NCBI GenBank assembly: GCA_036785325.1
Contig: JAXIVH010000021.1
Span: 4,795,775-4,859,774 of the forward strand
Origin: Urophycis tenuis
Taxonomy: Eukaryota; Chordata; Actinopteri; Gadiformes; Phycidae
Direction of reading: 5' to 3'
DNA: 64,000 nucleotides
A program made the translations under genes and the position numbers. This document shows positions 12,467 to 26,500 of the stretch, in pieces (within the stretch, counting starts at the first letter, position 1; the number at the start of each line of letters is the position of its first letter). A model generated the notes under the pieces. The model did not search any database and was not told the DNA's origin. It saw only the letters and a list, made by a program, of their open reading frames with translations.

Positions 12467-14667
12467 ACCAAGGTGAAGAAACAAACGTGTATGTTGAAAG
12501 GAAGGGTGAAGAAAATGAAGAAATCATATATGCGCAACTGTGCACGCTTAAAGGCTGGACAAACATGCAATAATCGGTTCGGTATCCCTTGTATGCGCCT
12601 CCTTCGAGAAGTAAGTTATGTTTAATCAAAGTGAAGCCATTACACAGTACCCACTCCTTCATGCCACAGGTGTTTTTAAGAGACCTGCTAACTTTGTCAT
12701 GAAGAGGATCCTTTCTCCTGGATCAATGAGAAAGTGCATCCACAAGTAGATTGATCATTTTATTGTTTGTGCTACGTATGGACTTTGCCTTTTGTCGTTC
12801 ACAAATACACAATCACGTCAGCACACGCAGTCTCCTCACCCAGAGACACACACACACCCCTGATTGTACTGATCTTTGGGTTGATGTTGGTTTACTTGAT
12901 GCACCTTATTATTAAATATTAATTTAAGCTCACCTTATCACGTGTGGACATTTTACATGATGGTTTTGCAGTGGAGTTGCATGTTTTCTCGATGGTTCCT
13001 GGACAAGTGATTGTGCACCTCGTATTCCCAGACAAGCATCATCATGTATTTGGTGTCAGATTCTGTATTGATTTTAGATAGCGATGTTTGGCTTATGTTC
13101 TCTGATTTGATATGGGATGGGATGACTTCACCACAAGAATGCCAACGCCCTGCATGTCCAGGAAATGGGTTGATCCTCTTTTCACCATTTGGGTATTTAC
13201 AAACAACGGATTCTGCAAACCATCAGATATTTTGAATCTGAACCACAAATACGTTTTGTGTCAACATTCCAGATATGTTTCATCTGGTTATGAGATAACT
13301 ACATACATTTAGAATTTCAAAACATTTTATTCAATTAACTACATTTTTGTTCAGAATCTCCCAGTCCCCATGTCATACATTTGCATGCATATTGTTCATG
13401 GCCTATGGTTATAATTTAATTTTCTAAGACAATCTTTATACCATTTATACCATTAATTTTCTGCATGTACACGTCCACCTAGGTGCTAAATTCCACTGGG
13501 TAGCAGATGCAAGTTATTTTTGGCAAAATATAATCAATCAAAGTATTATTTGTATGCACTCTGATTTATGAGTGGGGTAGGGACCGCTACCTCCCGATAT
13601 AATCAGCTGATGCATTATGTTTTTGTTTAATTTATATCCGAATTGTATTCTTAGAGTTCTTAGATCTCAACAGATCATGATGACACGATGGCTCATTCAA
13701 ATAGACCTCTTCTTCCCTGTCGTTTTATTTGGTGGATTAATGCAATTCGAACCATTCGGTAGAAGCGCCCCCATGTGACTACAATTGAACGTAGACATTG
13801 CAGAACACACCAGCGGCCTTGTGCGTTGTCCGTTTATTATAATGCACTGCTGGCAGCTGAGTCCAGTCAGAGTGGAGAAGGCTGACCTGTGAATCATATT
13901 GCCTGGTGTGCACTGAACCACGCAATATGAAAACATATATATTTTTCATATTTTGCGTTTAGCAAATCGTATGCAATATTGAATACACATGTAACAAGAA
14001 GAGTGCTCACCTGAACTGGCACCGGTGGGTTGAATAGCTCTTCCCCGCACCGCCTCGTAAGTGGGAAATTAGTGCTCCATGAACAGGCTGCAGGTGTCGC
14101 GGGAGACATTCGCCTTTTCTTTCCGGGACCACTTCGTCGTGATCTCGTCTCCTTCAACCTCCCGCACTGGTTGCCATCGGGCTACAGCCCCGGTTGCGTG
14201 CTGCACTTTCCTGGATCGCAGTATTTGCCCCGTACTTTCGGGCTCATCAACTTTGTTGCGTGTGTGCTTGTCGATCTCACATTCAGGTAGACTGTTACCG
14301 TGTTCCGTCTCTCGACCGGATATGGGTTAATTGGCAAGATGCTGTTGCCTAGTATTCGGACGCCGTGCTCTCTCTCTTTCTCTCTCTGTGTCCGTCACAC
14401 GGTAGGTGTTCCGTCCACCTAGTCAATTGCAATACTGTTACTCTGTAATTTATATAATTGACTATGCACTCCTCTCAGGTTCTGTGGCGTTAACGCGGTT
14501 GCTGTTCTGTTCCCCCTGGCCCGATCTACTCGCTGTCGTGAGGTTGTACCTGTTCGGCCTGCTCGTCTGAACTCTGCTAGCTGTCAAGTGGATAATAGCC
14601 ACCGCTAGATGGAAGGCTGCTTGTAGTTTTTGCCATTTTGTTTATTCGTGCTTGGCTGTAAATGACT
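12467..14667. other. nudt9 3' flank and unassigned DNA
   Basis: No gene recognised. An ATTAAA variant poly(A) signal at 12911-12916 could serve nudt9. Around 13.9-14.3 kb there are short open frames on both strands ending in splice-like signals, but none resembles a family I know. Confidence 0.5.
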
Positions 14668-15528
14668 GTTGGTGGCAGGGGCGGATCTAGAAAAACATTT
14701 ATGGGGTGGCGAGACGGGGGCAGAATTTTTTGAGGGGTGGCAACAAATGGCAGACGTGTATATATACTGAATTTAATCAGTTATCACAGTTTGATGAGAA
14801 ATAGTATGTGTACACACTACATAAGGACATGGGCTGCCATTTACAAACTCATACAAAGTTAATCTCATGCAATCAATGTCTTGCATTTGAGGTTTGATGT
14901 GAAACAGTTCATTCGTTAGGAATAAGTGACCATTCAATGTGAGCTCACTTAATAGGAAATAGAAGTATGGTAACACTACTGTAGGTGGGCTGTTATCACA
15001 GAAAAAGCCTTAAGGTAAGACACAGGCTCTCATATACAGACATACTCACATGCATATATACTCTTCAGACATAAATATATGTAGAAAACCCAGCTTTTGC
15101 TTAGCCTACTAGAAAGCCCAGAGGAGAGCCAAAAAGCACCACTGGTAAATTGAATCACATCAGGCTACAACTACCCACCTTTGTTTATGTAAATGCAGCC
15201 ATTAGATTGGAATGTTCTGCTCTGAATATTTGTATGTGAGAGTAAGAATATATGTATGTGGGAGGGTCAGAATGAATGTCTTGAATGGCCCCTCATAGAA
15301 ATGTCATGTATTCTCCTTCCGTTTCATATATATACATATATGCACACATAAACATATACACATTCAAACACACACAAGACCATACATACACATAATATAT
15401 ATCTGCATACCCATATCCATATATCTATATCTATATATCGATATGTCATATCTGTCCATACGCATAGATACATGCATGCACATATACATGCATACGCATA
15501 TACATATATACATATACATACACATAAG

Positions 15529-15559
<31 letters not shown>

Positions 15560-15686
15560 TAATAAAGTGCACAGAAGAAATAATACATTCCAAAAGCCAC
15601 CTGCTTTGTGTCTTCCCATACTGTGTGTACTTCCTCAGGTGACTGAGGTCTGTTAGGCCCAATCTCAATTCTCTATCTTACCCTAA

Positions 15687-16058
15687 AGCCTAGTTTATAC
15701 TTCTCCGACTGCGTAATCCGTCATCCGTCTGCGTAACTACGGACACCCCTCGAGCCCTTTGTCCATATAGTAAAGCGTAAATATGTAGCGTATATATATA
15801 GCATATAAAGCGTATACATAAATGGCGCGGCCAGTGTTTACGTTGTGATAGAAGTCGATAGCGATAGAATGTGATTCATTGTGAGTCATTCATATGTAAA
15901 TGACGTGTTTAGAGGACCAATCGCAGCCCTTGCCGTCTCCGTTGTACGTAGACGGAGTGACGGATACTTAAAAAATATTTCAGGCCGACGGAGACGACGG
16001 AGAGGGCTCCCCGTCTCCGTCGTCCGTCACGTCGTCCGTGCAGAAGTATATACTAGGC
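15687..16058. mobile_element. Harbinger-type MITE nested in the hAT element
   Basis: Starts AGCCTAGTTTATACTTCT and ends in its near-complement. The interior (for example GTGTTTACG, GACGTGTTTAGAGGACCAAT) matches the copy at 53343-54012 closely, so the two are one family. This copy lacks most of the left interior of the other. Confidence 0.8.
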
Positions 16059-16122
16059 CTAGTTTATACTTCTGCGTAAAGTGACGGACGACGGAGACGG
16101 GGAGCCCTCTCCGTCTCCGTCG
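15986..16122. repeat. long palindrome made of duplicated MITE ends
   Basis: Arms of about 65-72 bp meet at AGGCCT (centre 16057/16058). The right arm repeats the MITE right end in inverse orientation with small indels. A second hairpin follows at once at 16123-16166, with 17-nt arms, one mismatch and a 10-nt loop. Confidence 0.85.
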
Positions 16123-16499
16123 CACAGCGCTAGTATAGTTGCGACCGCGACTATACTAGTGCTGTGCTGTTCTTATTCATTTCTTCATAGATAGTTAATC
16201 AGTTTTTACCTCTTTCCTCCCGTGTCTCTCCTCTCCTCGCGACTCCTGGCTCCCTCGCTTCGCACCACTCCGATTTCCAGACAAAGCCGTCACTTGTCGC
16301 TCTCCGCTCTCGCGTTATCTCGAGCTGCATTCACTGCAGTCGGACATTTGAGATTCGCGCTCGTAAATGTCAAATTGGCCATACCTTTTCTTTGAATTCG
16401 TTGCTGCCAACTGGGGTGGCAGCAGGGGTGGCAAGGCTTTGTTTTAGGGTGGCATTTGCCACCCTATGCCACCCCGGTAGATCCGCCCCTGGTTGGTGG

Positions 16500-17549
16500 C
16501 CTTGTCGCTTGCGGGACTTATCTCCCTCTAGTGGTGTTAATCCCCTTCTGCATGTGTGTTATTTTCTTTAGTTTGTTCAAGTTTATTTGCTAGTCCAAGT
16601 TTACTGTTGATTTGCTAGTCCAAGTATACTGTTGATTTGCTAGTCCAATTAATTTGCAGTGAAAAACGGTTCGTTTGGTTGGCAACGTAAAGCATTTTTT
16701 TGCTCTACATGGATTTATCACCCAGGAGGTAGGGCATTCGTCTGGGTAAGCTTCGAGCTTGAACCCGACTCCGAAATTACTTTGCATGTGAATTTCTGGG
16801 CCCTTGTTTTTGCTTACTTCTGGTGCCATTTTATATTGAAGAAAATAAATGTATTTTTTGTATCCACTGGGCCTCGCGTCTTTGCTCCATTCTTCAGAGT
16901 GTTGATTGTATACATACCTAAGTCAGTTTAATTTGACGTGCACAATGGGCTACACCATGCATGTTTTCTCTCCTCGGCTGAGGAACAGATTTGTGAAAAA
17001 TCAATTAGCCTTGCGGACAGGAGGAACGGCGACCTCTGCTGGCGGTACCCCCGCATCACTGCCTCATTCTCCGGTATGAACTTTGGACTGGATGCGTCAT
17101 GAAACACGAGTGAATAGGACACGCTTTCGTTTCCTTGTAGTGACGATTAATTCTGAAGGTACTGTGCGGTCTACACCTGAGGTTACCCTGAAGTAATCGC
17201 AATAGAGGCGAATTCTGCCACGCCCTGATTCTGCACTCGACAAGGAAACAAAACTTCACCTGAGTTGTAGCTGTTGTAGTCAGGTAGTCTACACGGTTGT
17301 ACTTGGAATATAACTTGAGGATTTATGTCTTTGGAATCAATACAAACAAAGGTGCAAAGGTATGCCTAACTCTCAAATGTCAATTCGGTCTGCTGTGTTT
17401 CATTTCTTACAGATTTACGTTTATTATGTCTTCATTTCACCACTCTATGTGCTGCTTGCATGACGAGTGACCTAACAGGTGGAATTGGAGGACATTTTAT
17501 AAATGTCCTGTTAGCTCTTCCTAAACCAATGTTATTTGTTTATCTTCAG
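16500..17549. other. unassigned DNA upstream of APOL-like copy 1
   Basis: No repeat or protein family recognised. The first exon(s) of the APOL-like gene must lie here or further left, because the exon at 17550 begins with one base of a split codon and so needs an upstream exon. Confidence 0.4.
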
Positions 17550-20500
17550 ACCAAACACTGAGGAGATGTTGCATTCGTATGTCTCCGGTACACTGAGCTA
17601 CGTTGACAAAGTGACTGACTTCTGTAATAAAAAATCGAAATGGAGGCTCCAGAGGAAGACAGAATTGGAGATGATGGAGGACATCCAAGAAAGGGCCAAC
17701 GAACTGAACATAAGCGTTAACCAGGTCTTCAAGTCTACAGAGAAAGTTAAAGCAATAGGTCAATATTTTCGCAACATGCAGGGTTCAGACAGTAGACGCG
17801 AGGAGCTGGAGAAAGAGCTGGCTACTGTGTTGGAGTACACTGCGGAAGGAATGGAGCAGCTTACGGACTTCCTGGATGCTGTGGAGAAGCTCGCCGTAAC
17901 TTCTCTGCATGTGTTCCCGGGCGGAGCAAATGTTGTGAAGCTGTCTCTGGGAATCAGCCTTGAAAGCGTTAAGGGCGTCATCTCTGCTGCACGGCTGGTC
18001 TGCCCTCTGCTCCTGCAGTTTAAGAGAGATGCTGGAGTCTTCTTCATTCCAAGCCTCCACAACGTGGCCGTCTTTGTGGCTGAGTTAGACCAATACATTC
18101 GCGCCACTGAGAAGATCTGTACAACGATGGAAAAATGGTAGGCTGTCAGGGATCAACGTTGGCCAATGACTTGACTTGAGATGTATTCCTCAAGTTATTC
18201 ATAAATCGTACACACAAGGCTTTACTCACTGTAATTAGAATGAAAATCATGTCATTGCAGCTCTACAACTGGCTACAGCCACAAAAGACTCCAACAACCA
18301 TTGGTTGACTTTGCTGAGGATCTGACAGAGGAAGTCATGCAAAGCATCCTTCTCCATGTCGAAGCTCTTTCTATTATCAGGTAAGTGTGAGCATACATAG
18401 CCACAGACATGCAGACCAGCTCAAATCAGGGCATTTTATGTTCTTTCACTGACACCGACCACAAACTCGGCCAGCGCTAGTAAACTTAGAAGCAAAAACA
18501 CCCTGTCCTGCTGACGGTCTGAGAAAACTTGGCTGTTAAAACTCAAATCAACACCTTGCAGAATGGCCGTTGTAGACTTTGAAAAATCTCCTCTTCAAGT
18601 ATTCAACCACTCCTGTAAAGGAATTACTCATCAGTGGTTGAATATCTCTGTTACAAAACAGGGAAACAAGACAGTTTCATGTTTCCGGCCAAGCCTCCGC
18701 CTCCTTCACCCATCCTGCTATGACATAGTAGGACTGCTGGACCCTGAATAACATCTACACACTAAAAACGAATGTGTTGGAAATAACACAATTTTTGTTG
18801 GTTTTTTACACATCTCTATGTCCAGAGAGGGACAACTCAACTTGTTAATTTTAACACATTAACTTTGTTACTTACATTAACACAGTAAATGTGTAGGTTT
18901 TATTAACAAATGTTTGTGCTACTTAATCCAAATCAACACATATTTGTGTACATTGGCAACACGTGTGTGCATGCATGCTATATGAAAAAAAACACAATTG
19001 AAATTTACTTGGCATTTAATTCAATAGTTCTTTCAATTGATTTGGTTTAATATACACCCTCTGGTGCAACCTAGACACATCATCAGTGATGTAACCTGAG
19101 GTCATAGGGTGTTTCGGGTCTCTCAACATCAGACACCCTCGCCCAGGCGACCCAGCCGGGGGTGATCAGACCCCGGCTTGTGTCTAGGTAGCTTGTGTGG
19201 CCCACGGATCACCCCTCCTGATCCACAGCCATCTTGATGCCTTCTCAGCAGCATCAGTGATGTTCTTGATGGCTTTCTTGCTGTGCAGTCCCCTTATTCC
19301 CAACAACTTGAGGGCCCTGCAGAGTGACTGGCCTGCGAAACCTCGGCAACCAACCTCAATGGGACTACAACGAGTCTTCCATCCGTTGCGCCGGCATTCG
19401 CCTGCCAGCTCCTCATACTTGGCCCTCTTCCTCTCAAATGCCTCCTCCATCCGGTCTTCCCAGGGCACAGTCAACTCCAGCAGTATCACCTGCCTTGTTG
19501 ATTTCAGTTCATTACATTTCAATTCATTACATTTCAGTTCATTACATTTACGATTGCCATTTACACAAGTCATAACATTTAGGAAATAAGTCTATATCTT
19601 GTCAGTAAGTGAAATTCAGAATCTTTGAGTTGATATACATCAAGTGGCAAAGCATCAGTTGCATCTTTCAGATTAATCACTTGAAATTCATTTGTCTTTT
19701 CAATCACATATGTGTGAAGGTGGTCATCAAAATACTTAACAATGAGAACTCTCAACAAAACGAACACTTCGTCACGGTCAGAGAAGGGAACAATATACAC
19801 TGTCTCTCCAAAGATATGTTCGTTGTCCAAATCACATTTTAAGGAAACTACACAACCAGGTCTGTAGCAATGACCAAGTATAGACACACAACTGGCCACA
19901 CTTATCATACTCAAAATGTTTAAATCATGTCGGCAGGCTGCCATTTTTTCAATCAATACTTTAGCAAACTACCAACAGCAACTTGTAAATTATTTGCTAC
20001 AGTGATGGGTCTTTTAAGTGGGTCACCAAACTTCCATGTGTACATGCATGAGACTTGATGTTTATAAGCCAGCATTTTGGAAATATTTACAAAGTTGCAA
20101 ACAATGTGAGCATGCCTTTTTAAAGGGCCATGCTTTCCCTCGAAACGCATGCACCACAGTCTTACCAGAGGGCCGAATTGGATTGTCAGTCGCCAATAAT
20201 GTGTCATGAAGTGGTGCTTTGGGATAAGTTTTCTTTCTGGATAAAGAGTTTTAAATAAATTATGATGATCAATAATGAGCTGCTTTAAATAAAGGGCCAT
20301 TCCTGTGGTTGTTACCGGGGCAAAAACAATGTCACATATATTTCTTAACAGAAGGAACAATTGCCAGTGTTGACTTTCTTTGCTCACAAAATCTCCAATA
20401 AAAAAAGGCAAAAAAAGAAGCAAACACCACATTTGACTGGCTGTTTGTTTTACAGGGTTTTCTCCTGTTCTCAAGTTAAGTATGATGCTAGGTTTGCTCT

Positions 20501-23500
20501 TACCATTGTTGCTACCATAATCAAATCTTGTAATCTTATCATTTAATTGCTCCGATGTGAAGAGCTTTTCCACGTATATGAAATGTTGCAACATTAGTTT
20601 AATTTCAAGTGGAGCTACACCTTCTAAAATGTTGTGCATCACATCAACGCAAACATTTTCTGTGATGTGGAAATATTTAAGAGAATTAAGGCATGAATCT
20701 CCCTTAACACCAGTGGCAGAAGGATTTTCTTGAGCGACATGCAGCTGGTAATTTTCTTTGTTACGCAACTCAGTTTTATCATCATCAAACTCTTTTTGGG
20801 CCATCTCTTTATCGACCACGCAAAAATGACAAAATTTGTTTGCAGAAAAGCTTTCAACAAAACCCCCAAGTGAATGACAGCCAAGATTGTCGGCAGTGAA
20901 AACACATATTGTTCCAAGGACAGTAGTCTCCTGGCCTCCAATGTTGACCTGAATGCCCCTTGTTTCTAGTGATTTCAAATCATCTAGTAATGGTGAAAAT
21001 ATTTTTTCAAATCCATATGTTTCTTTATCGATTGAATTGAACAGAAGGCATAGGTGAATGTTGGCAAGAGCAGAGTTAAATTCAGCAGGTAGGTTTCCAA
21101 TACAAAAATAAACAGCCCCCATCCTGTGTATTTTTGTTTTTGACCCTAATGGATTTGTTGTTTCTAAATCATCAAAATATAATTGAATTTGTAAGGCACT
21201 AGGATGTTTCTTGTACAGTTCATGTCTTTTGAAATGTAATCCATCAGAATAATCATACATGTTACCATCATGACTATCAAAACTCTGCCTGTAAAATGCT
21301 TGCATGTGTTCATTCCTGAAAAGAAACTTTACTGTTTCGGAAATTGGAATGTACTGACAAGTGTCAGCAGCAAATGGTTGCGATGACGTACCATGCTTTC
21401 TGCCTGTATGCCCTCTATGACCTAAGAATATTTCTGTAGGTTTAATTAATGATAGCTTCTCTGAAAAATGTTTGCACATTTTGTGCGTAGTGTCCACATC
21501 TTCAAACATGTTTCGTGCTTCTTCAAAATTTTGTAGTAAGTTTTGGACAGCTTCATCATTTTGTGGCACTGCAAACTTGTTGAGCACAGACACTGTCTTT
21601 TCTTGTAAACAATCTAATGTTTTCTCAAGTAACTCTTTTGTGCATGTTATGCTTTTCTGAACATCAGTAAGAGTTGTATTTGACGCAGAATACATTTTAG
21701 CTACAAAACCTGCTGCACAGTTCTTAAGGTCTTGGAGATCAGAATTCAGAGTTGTGTCAACATCACTAGTACTGTCAAAACTGCAGTCCATATCAGTCTC
21801 TGAAGCACCTGAGAGGGTTGGGATTGATGAAGTCTGAGAGCTGGTAATATTTTCTGCCTGCGTTTCAAAAGGAACAAGATTAGCATGGGAATGGTATCTT
21901 TTCAAATGTTTTGCATACGAATGTACACTGTGGTAAGTTCTTTGGCAATGGTCTTGACTGCACACTAAAGTGTAGTCCTGCCCATCGGAGAGTGCATGGA
22001 CATGTCTGAGATGATAAATAAGCCTACGTGCATCTCGAGATATCTGTCCTTTGCACTTCGGGCAGATGTACATGGTCAGCTAACTTAGAGGACCTGGAGC
22101 TTTGCAGCAAGCTCCACAATTTTGGATCTCTTCCCACCAGAGATCTGCAGGCCATAGATGTGCTCGATGAACCCAAAGGCTGAGGTCAGTTGAACGGGAT
22201 AGGCAAGGTTGTAAACCCAATACAATTTGAAGAGTTTGTCCAGACTGCAGGTGAGGCCCTCTTCCTGGAGTGGAATGACTACGTTGTCAGTAGCAGCCAC
22301 GATGACATATTGTGCTGCTGTTGTGCTGGGATGTCCACGGCTCACCAGACGAGATTGCATCACTGGAGCAGGGTCAGTGGTTTGTAGGAGGTCGTGGAAG
22401 CTTGTTCCTGGCTAAAACACACAGTGTATGCAACAAATTTTATTATGTATACATCATGCACATATGATCTTTACAATTATGAATAATTTACATATGAAGA
22501 TTGTTTTAAATTCCAGTCACAAATCAGCCCTCCTGTTGTCCTCGGGTCAATTTGACCTGTTTTCAAAAGTTAATATGTCATAACTTTGGTTTTCTTTCAT
22601 ATAATTGCCTGAACATTACATGGATGGTCCCACACGATGGTCTTTGCAAGTCAAATTAATTATGATATTCTTACTTGTTTAATGTCCAACATGTAGGACA
22701 GAGCTGATTTGATGCTGCATTTTGTCCATCCCTTAGATCTTCCTGACACAGTAGGGGGCAGATAATGCGTGAGCATCTTCAGTGCTCTGAAGCACTGTGA
22801 TTCTGTAGAAATAGAAAAACATACAGAGTACATACTTCAAAATAAAATACAGACAGGGTGTGACAGCTAATGTGTAGGAGGTTTGGGATGACATTCCTGC
22901 TCCACCAGAGTATATCAGATTATTTTTTGGGGTTTAAAAATTCAAAAGGCCCTGACCAAGTTTGCATAGCTGACATGTGAGACTGTAAGGTTAAATGTGT
23001 GTCAACTTGGGGAGTTTTCTATGCACCTAGGATAACACAAAAAGCATGATAATCCTCCATAAATTAACTAAACATTACCAGCACTCTCAGCTTCCGGTGG
23101 TTCGTCTTTTCCTTCAAGAGTAGCCAGCTTCAACAACTTTGGCACCATGGTTGCGTCCCATTTGCGCAGAAAGATGTCCGTCTTGTTTGGAAACATCTTC
23201 TCGAACTCTCTGTCAATCTGTCACGTTTTACCAACAGGACAACACAAGGGTGATTAGATAAATGTACACATCAGTCAGGGTATATGAAAATCCATTCGAG
23301 GGTGAGGGTGGTGATTAAATTTACTGACTTACCAGACATGGCATATCAACGAAACGAGGGTAGTTCTCAACAATCTCTGCCAGAGTAGGTGATTGATTAG
23401 ATATCCAATATCTTCGGTGGGAGTAGGTTTTGTCCATACCCATCTTGATCGACGAAAGGTTCTCAGGACTAGGCTTCATCCTCTTGATCACAGTCGTCCA

Positions 23501-26500
23501 TTCTTGGACAGACTCATCACTTTCTGTAACTTCTTCAAGTCTAAGAGTGATTTCAGAGGAGCAATCCCTTCTGCAATAACGGCGCTGATCATCCCTTAGT
23601 TTTCAGCGGATATTCCTCAGCTTATCTTCCAGAAAGCCAGTGTGGCTTGTTGGATCATAGAAGTGCTCCTTTACAACACAGAATACAAGTACAACACAAA
23701 TAAAACAGTGATCGTATGAGCTACTATCAAAATCAAACGACATAATGCATGTTTCACACTACTCTTAACAATATTCCCTTACATATCCTTCATTTTCGTC
23801 CTCCATCTTGATGTTAAGTGATGGGAAAAGTGTCACAATGGTTCTGGCGAGGAGTTTTTTTATCCACACTAACTGGATAACTGAGGAAAAACATAATGAA
23901 CAAGAAAAAGGACACATTAACATTGAGCATATTTACATTAGACCTCCTGTAATCCAAAATAAAAGTGACAAATGTCTACTTACAATCCCTTTTTTTCAAC
24001 AAGGAAACTGACGGCAGTCGTTACCAGTGCCCTTCTCCATTTTTCTGTAAGGGTTCCATTCTCGTCATAGAATGCAAAAATCCTGGGATCTTTTTGTTGG
24101 AGGTGACTCTTCACACTCTCAGGATCAAGATCACTGGCTGCGGTTGAAATCTGAAGGAACATTCCATATACAGTTTTTTACTTTAACTAGTATACTGCTG
24201 TAGAGACATTACCACTTAATCTAAGCACTGGGATAATAATGCTACACATAAAAGGCACACTAATATTCTGTTTAGTGAGCTTGTAAGAGCTGCTTGCCAA
24301 ATCTTTCGTTAGCCTGAGAAACATTTCCAGATATTTGTCAGGAGCACATGAACACACAGGTACAAAAACCTTCCTTAACCCTTAAGTGTTAAGTGATTTC
24401 CAGCCACCCTGTTGTTTATTTTTTAAGCCATTTTGGCTGTGTTGAATATATCTCAAATTTGCCAGCACATTAAAAAAAAAAACTATAAAAGAAATTTAAG
24501 GCTGAATCTCAATTCTCTATCTTAGCCCTTCCCCTTGGTTTTGCGCGTTCACGTGAGACCAAGTGCTGTCTCAATTCTCTTTTCGACCGAGGGGAAGGGC
24601 TAAGGGGAAGGGGTATACACCCCTTGAAACCAAGTGAGATCGGGAGCTTACTTGAAACCAAGGGGTACCCATTACAATGAGCAACCGGCAACAATCGCGG
24701 CCAGATCTCAACGAGAGTCACATAAATGTAAGTATTTTCGGCTGAAATAATTGATTTAAAATTTACGAAAGTGTTGTTTTGTGCTCTAAACAGTCCTGTA
24801 CCTATATATTTGCAACCATATTCTTAATCGAAACTTTTTCGAAAATCGGTATGCGAACGTTACATTGAACTCCATGCATGTCTAGTTTACTAAACACAAT
24901 TAGCAGCTAATTCCGTTTGATAACAGTGTAGACAATTAGAGACAAATCGATACGTGCTTTACATATATCGTCCTTTTTCACACAGGAACGCCGGAGGAAA
25001 CCCGGCAGCTGATACGTTTTTGACACGAAAACGAGCAGAAATGTCCGAAATCAAAATACGCTAAATCAAAATACGCTTCAAAGCAAATGTGGGAGTGAGT
25101 CATGCGTTCAATGTTGTAGCCATTCATAATTGTAAATAAAGACATGTTGGTTAACAAAGACATTGTTTCTGAACATCAGTGAAATTCAAAACCGTATTAA
25201 CTGAAAAAGATACAAAACACCATGCAGTGTGTAGGCCTATAACAAATTGTCAATATTTTGTCGTCAATGTATGATGACGTAACCGTAATGAGTGTTGTCT
25301 CAATTCATTGGGGCATGTCGCCCTTACCCCTCTGTTTCAAGGGCCAAGGGGAAGGGGAAGGGGTAAGATAGAGAATTGAGATTGGGCCTAAATCTCAGTA
25401 CTTTAAGCCTGAAATGGCTATGCTATCAAAATCCAACCTTAAATAATCCTAGTGCCAAAATATCAATATTTACTATTTCTATAGCAGTTTATGGGAACAA
25501 GCCACGTTTTGGCTTTTAGGAACATCCACGGCGTAAATAAGTAATACTCAAGGGTTAAATGAACAGACATTGAACAAACATACCTGCTGTACTTCCATTT
25601 CCTGTGTGGTAACGGCAGTGGCACTGATATCACAAACATCTGATTGAATGGACTTGAATAGAATTTGGAATTTATCCATGTTTTCAACATTACAGTTCAC
25701 ATCAACGTCAATGTATTCCTTAAAATCTGAGCAGAACTTCATAATCCTGGTCATTTGTGCTTTGCACAACAGTGCAGATGTACACGCCTTGGTAATGTCC
25801 TTGACATTACTAAGAGTTTAAGTCTTCTTGAAAACTTCTCTGCCATCCAGGAGGACTGTTGTGAGGGACCTGGGAGAAGCCATTCTTCTACGTGTGTATA
25901 AACAAAAATGTACAGTGACAAAACAAAATCAACACAAATTCACACTTAACACAATTCATACAACACTAAGGTGACAACAAAAGGACTTAACGTAAAATAA
26001 TAAAAATGTAATCATAGCCTAATAGCAATCATAATACACATAGTTTCTGCAGGTTTGAACAAGCTAAATTTTAAAACATTCTGAAACATCATGAATTATA
26101 TTTAAGACCTATATGAAGGGATCCAATGGAGAGTGTTGATCAATAAAAACTAAAGTTGTTGTTAAAAGCTTTGTCAATACCAGGGAATGAAAAAGATGTT
26201 TTTTAAATTTAAACTGCAATGACAGTGTATTCAAAAATTGTGTTTATTATAGAGGCCAATTGGACAAATTTTGCCCAAAGGTTCAAGGGTGTCACACTTT
26301 TTTAAGGAATGCAGGAGGGTTAAAGGCAACAGAGAAAGCAGTAAATGAACATACCTGTTCAAGACTTCATTAAATGTAATTTAATACCTGAGAAACCAGG
26401 AATAGTTTTAAAATCAACCAGTGCAGTTTAGTCAAACAGTTTTATTGATACTGTGGATGCCTTTTTACTATCAAGCCTTATCTTAATTATGTTAGCCAAC

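Larger units (their letters stand above)
14676..16491. mobile_element. non-autonomous hAT transposon with 8-bp target duplication
   Basis: Terminal inverted repeats CAGGGGCGGATCTA at 14676 and as reverse complement ending at 16491 are flanked by identical 8-bp direct repeats GTTGGTGG (14668-14675 and 16492-16499). An 8-bp duplication and CAGGG termini are diagnostic of the hAT superfamily. The 1,816-bp interior has no transposase. It holds AT-rich and ATA/AAT microsatellites (about 15.3-15.56 kb), one stray end of another MITE (15656-15683) and a Harbinger-type MITE with a palindrome. Confidence 0.9.

Noticed and set aside
13697..14330. A possible exon cluster on either strand
   Set aside because: Short frames with splice-like ends, but no recognisable domain, no consistent phase chain and no promoter.
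19953..22073. A host zinc-finger transcription factor gene
   Set aside because: It lies between matching 32-bp inverted termini, beside a second mobile-type gene, and has no intron structure of its own.
22529..22680. piggyBac-like MITE (CCTCCTGTTGTCCTCGGGTC)
   Set aside because: It resembles a known fish repeat start, and a similar end occurs near 26320, but no pair of termini or TTAA duplication could be established.
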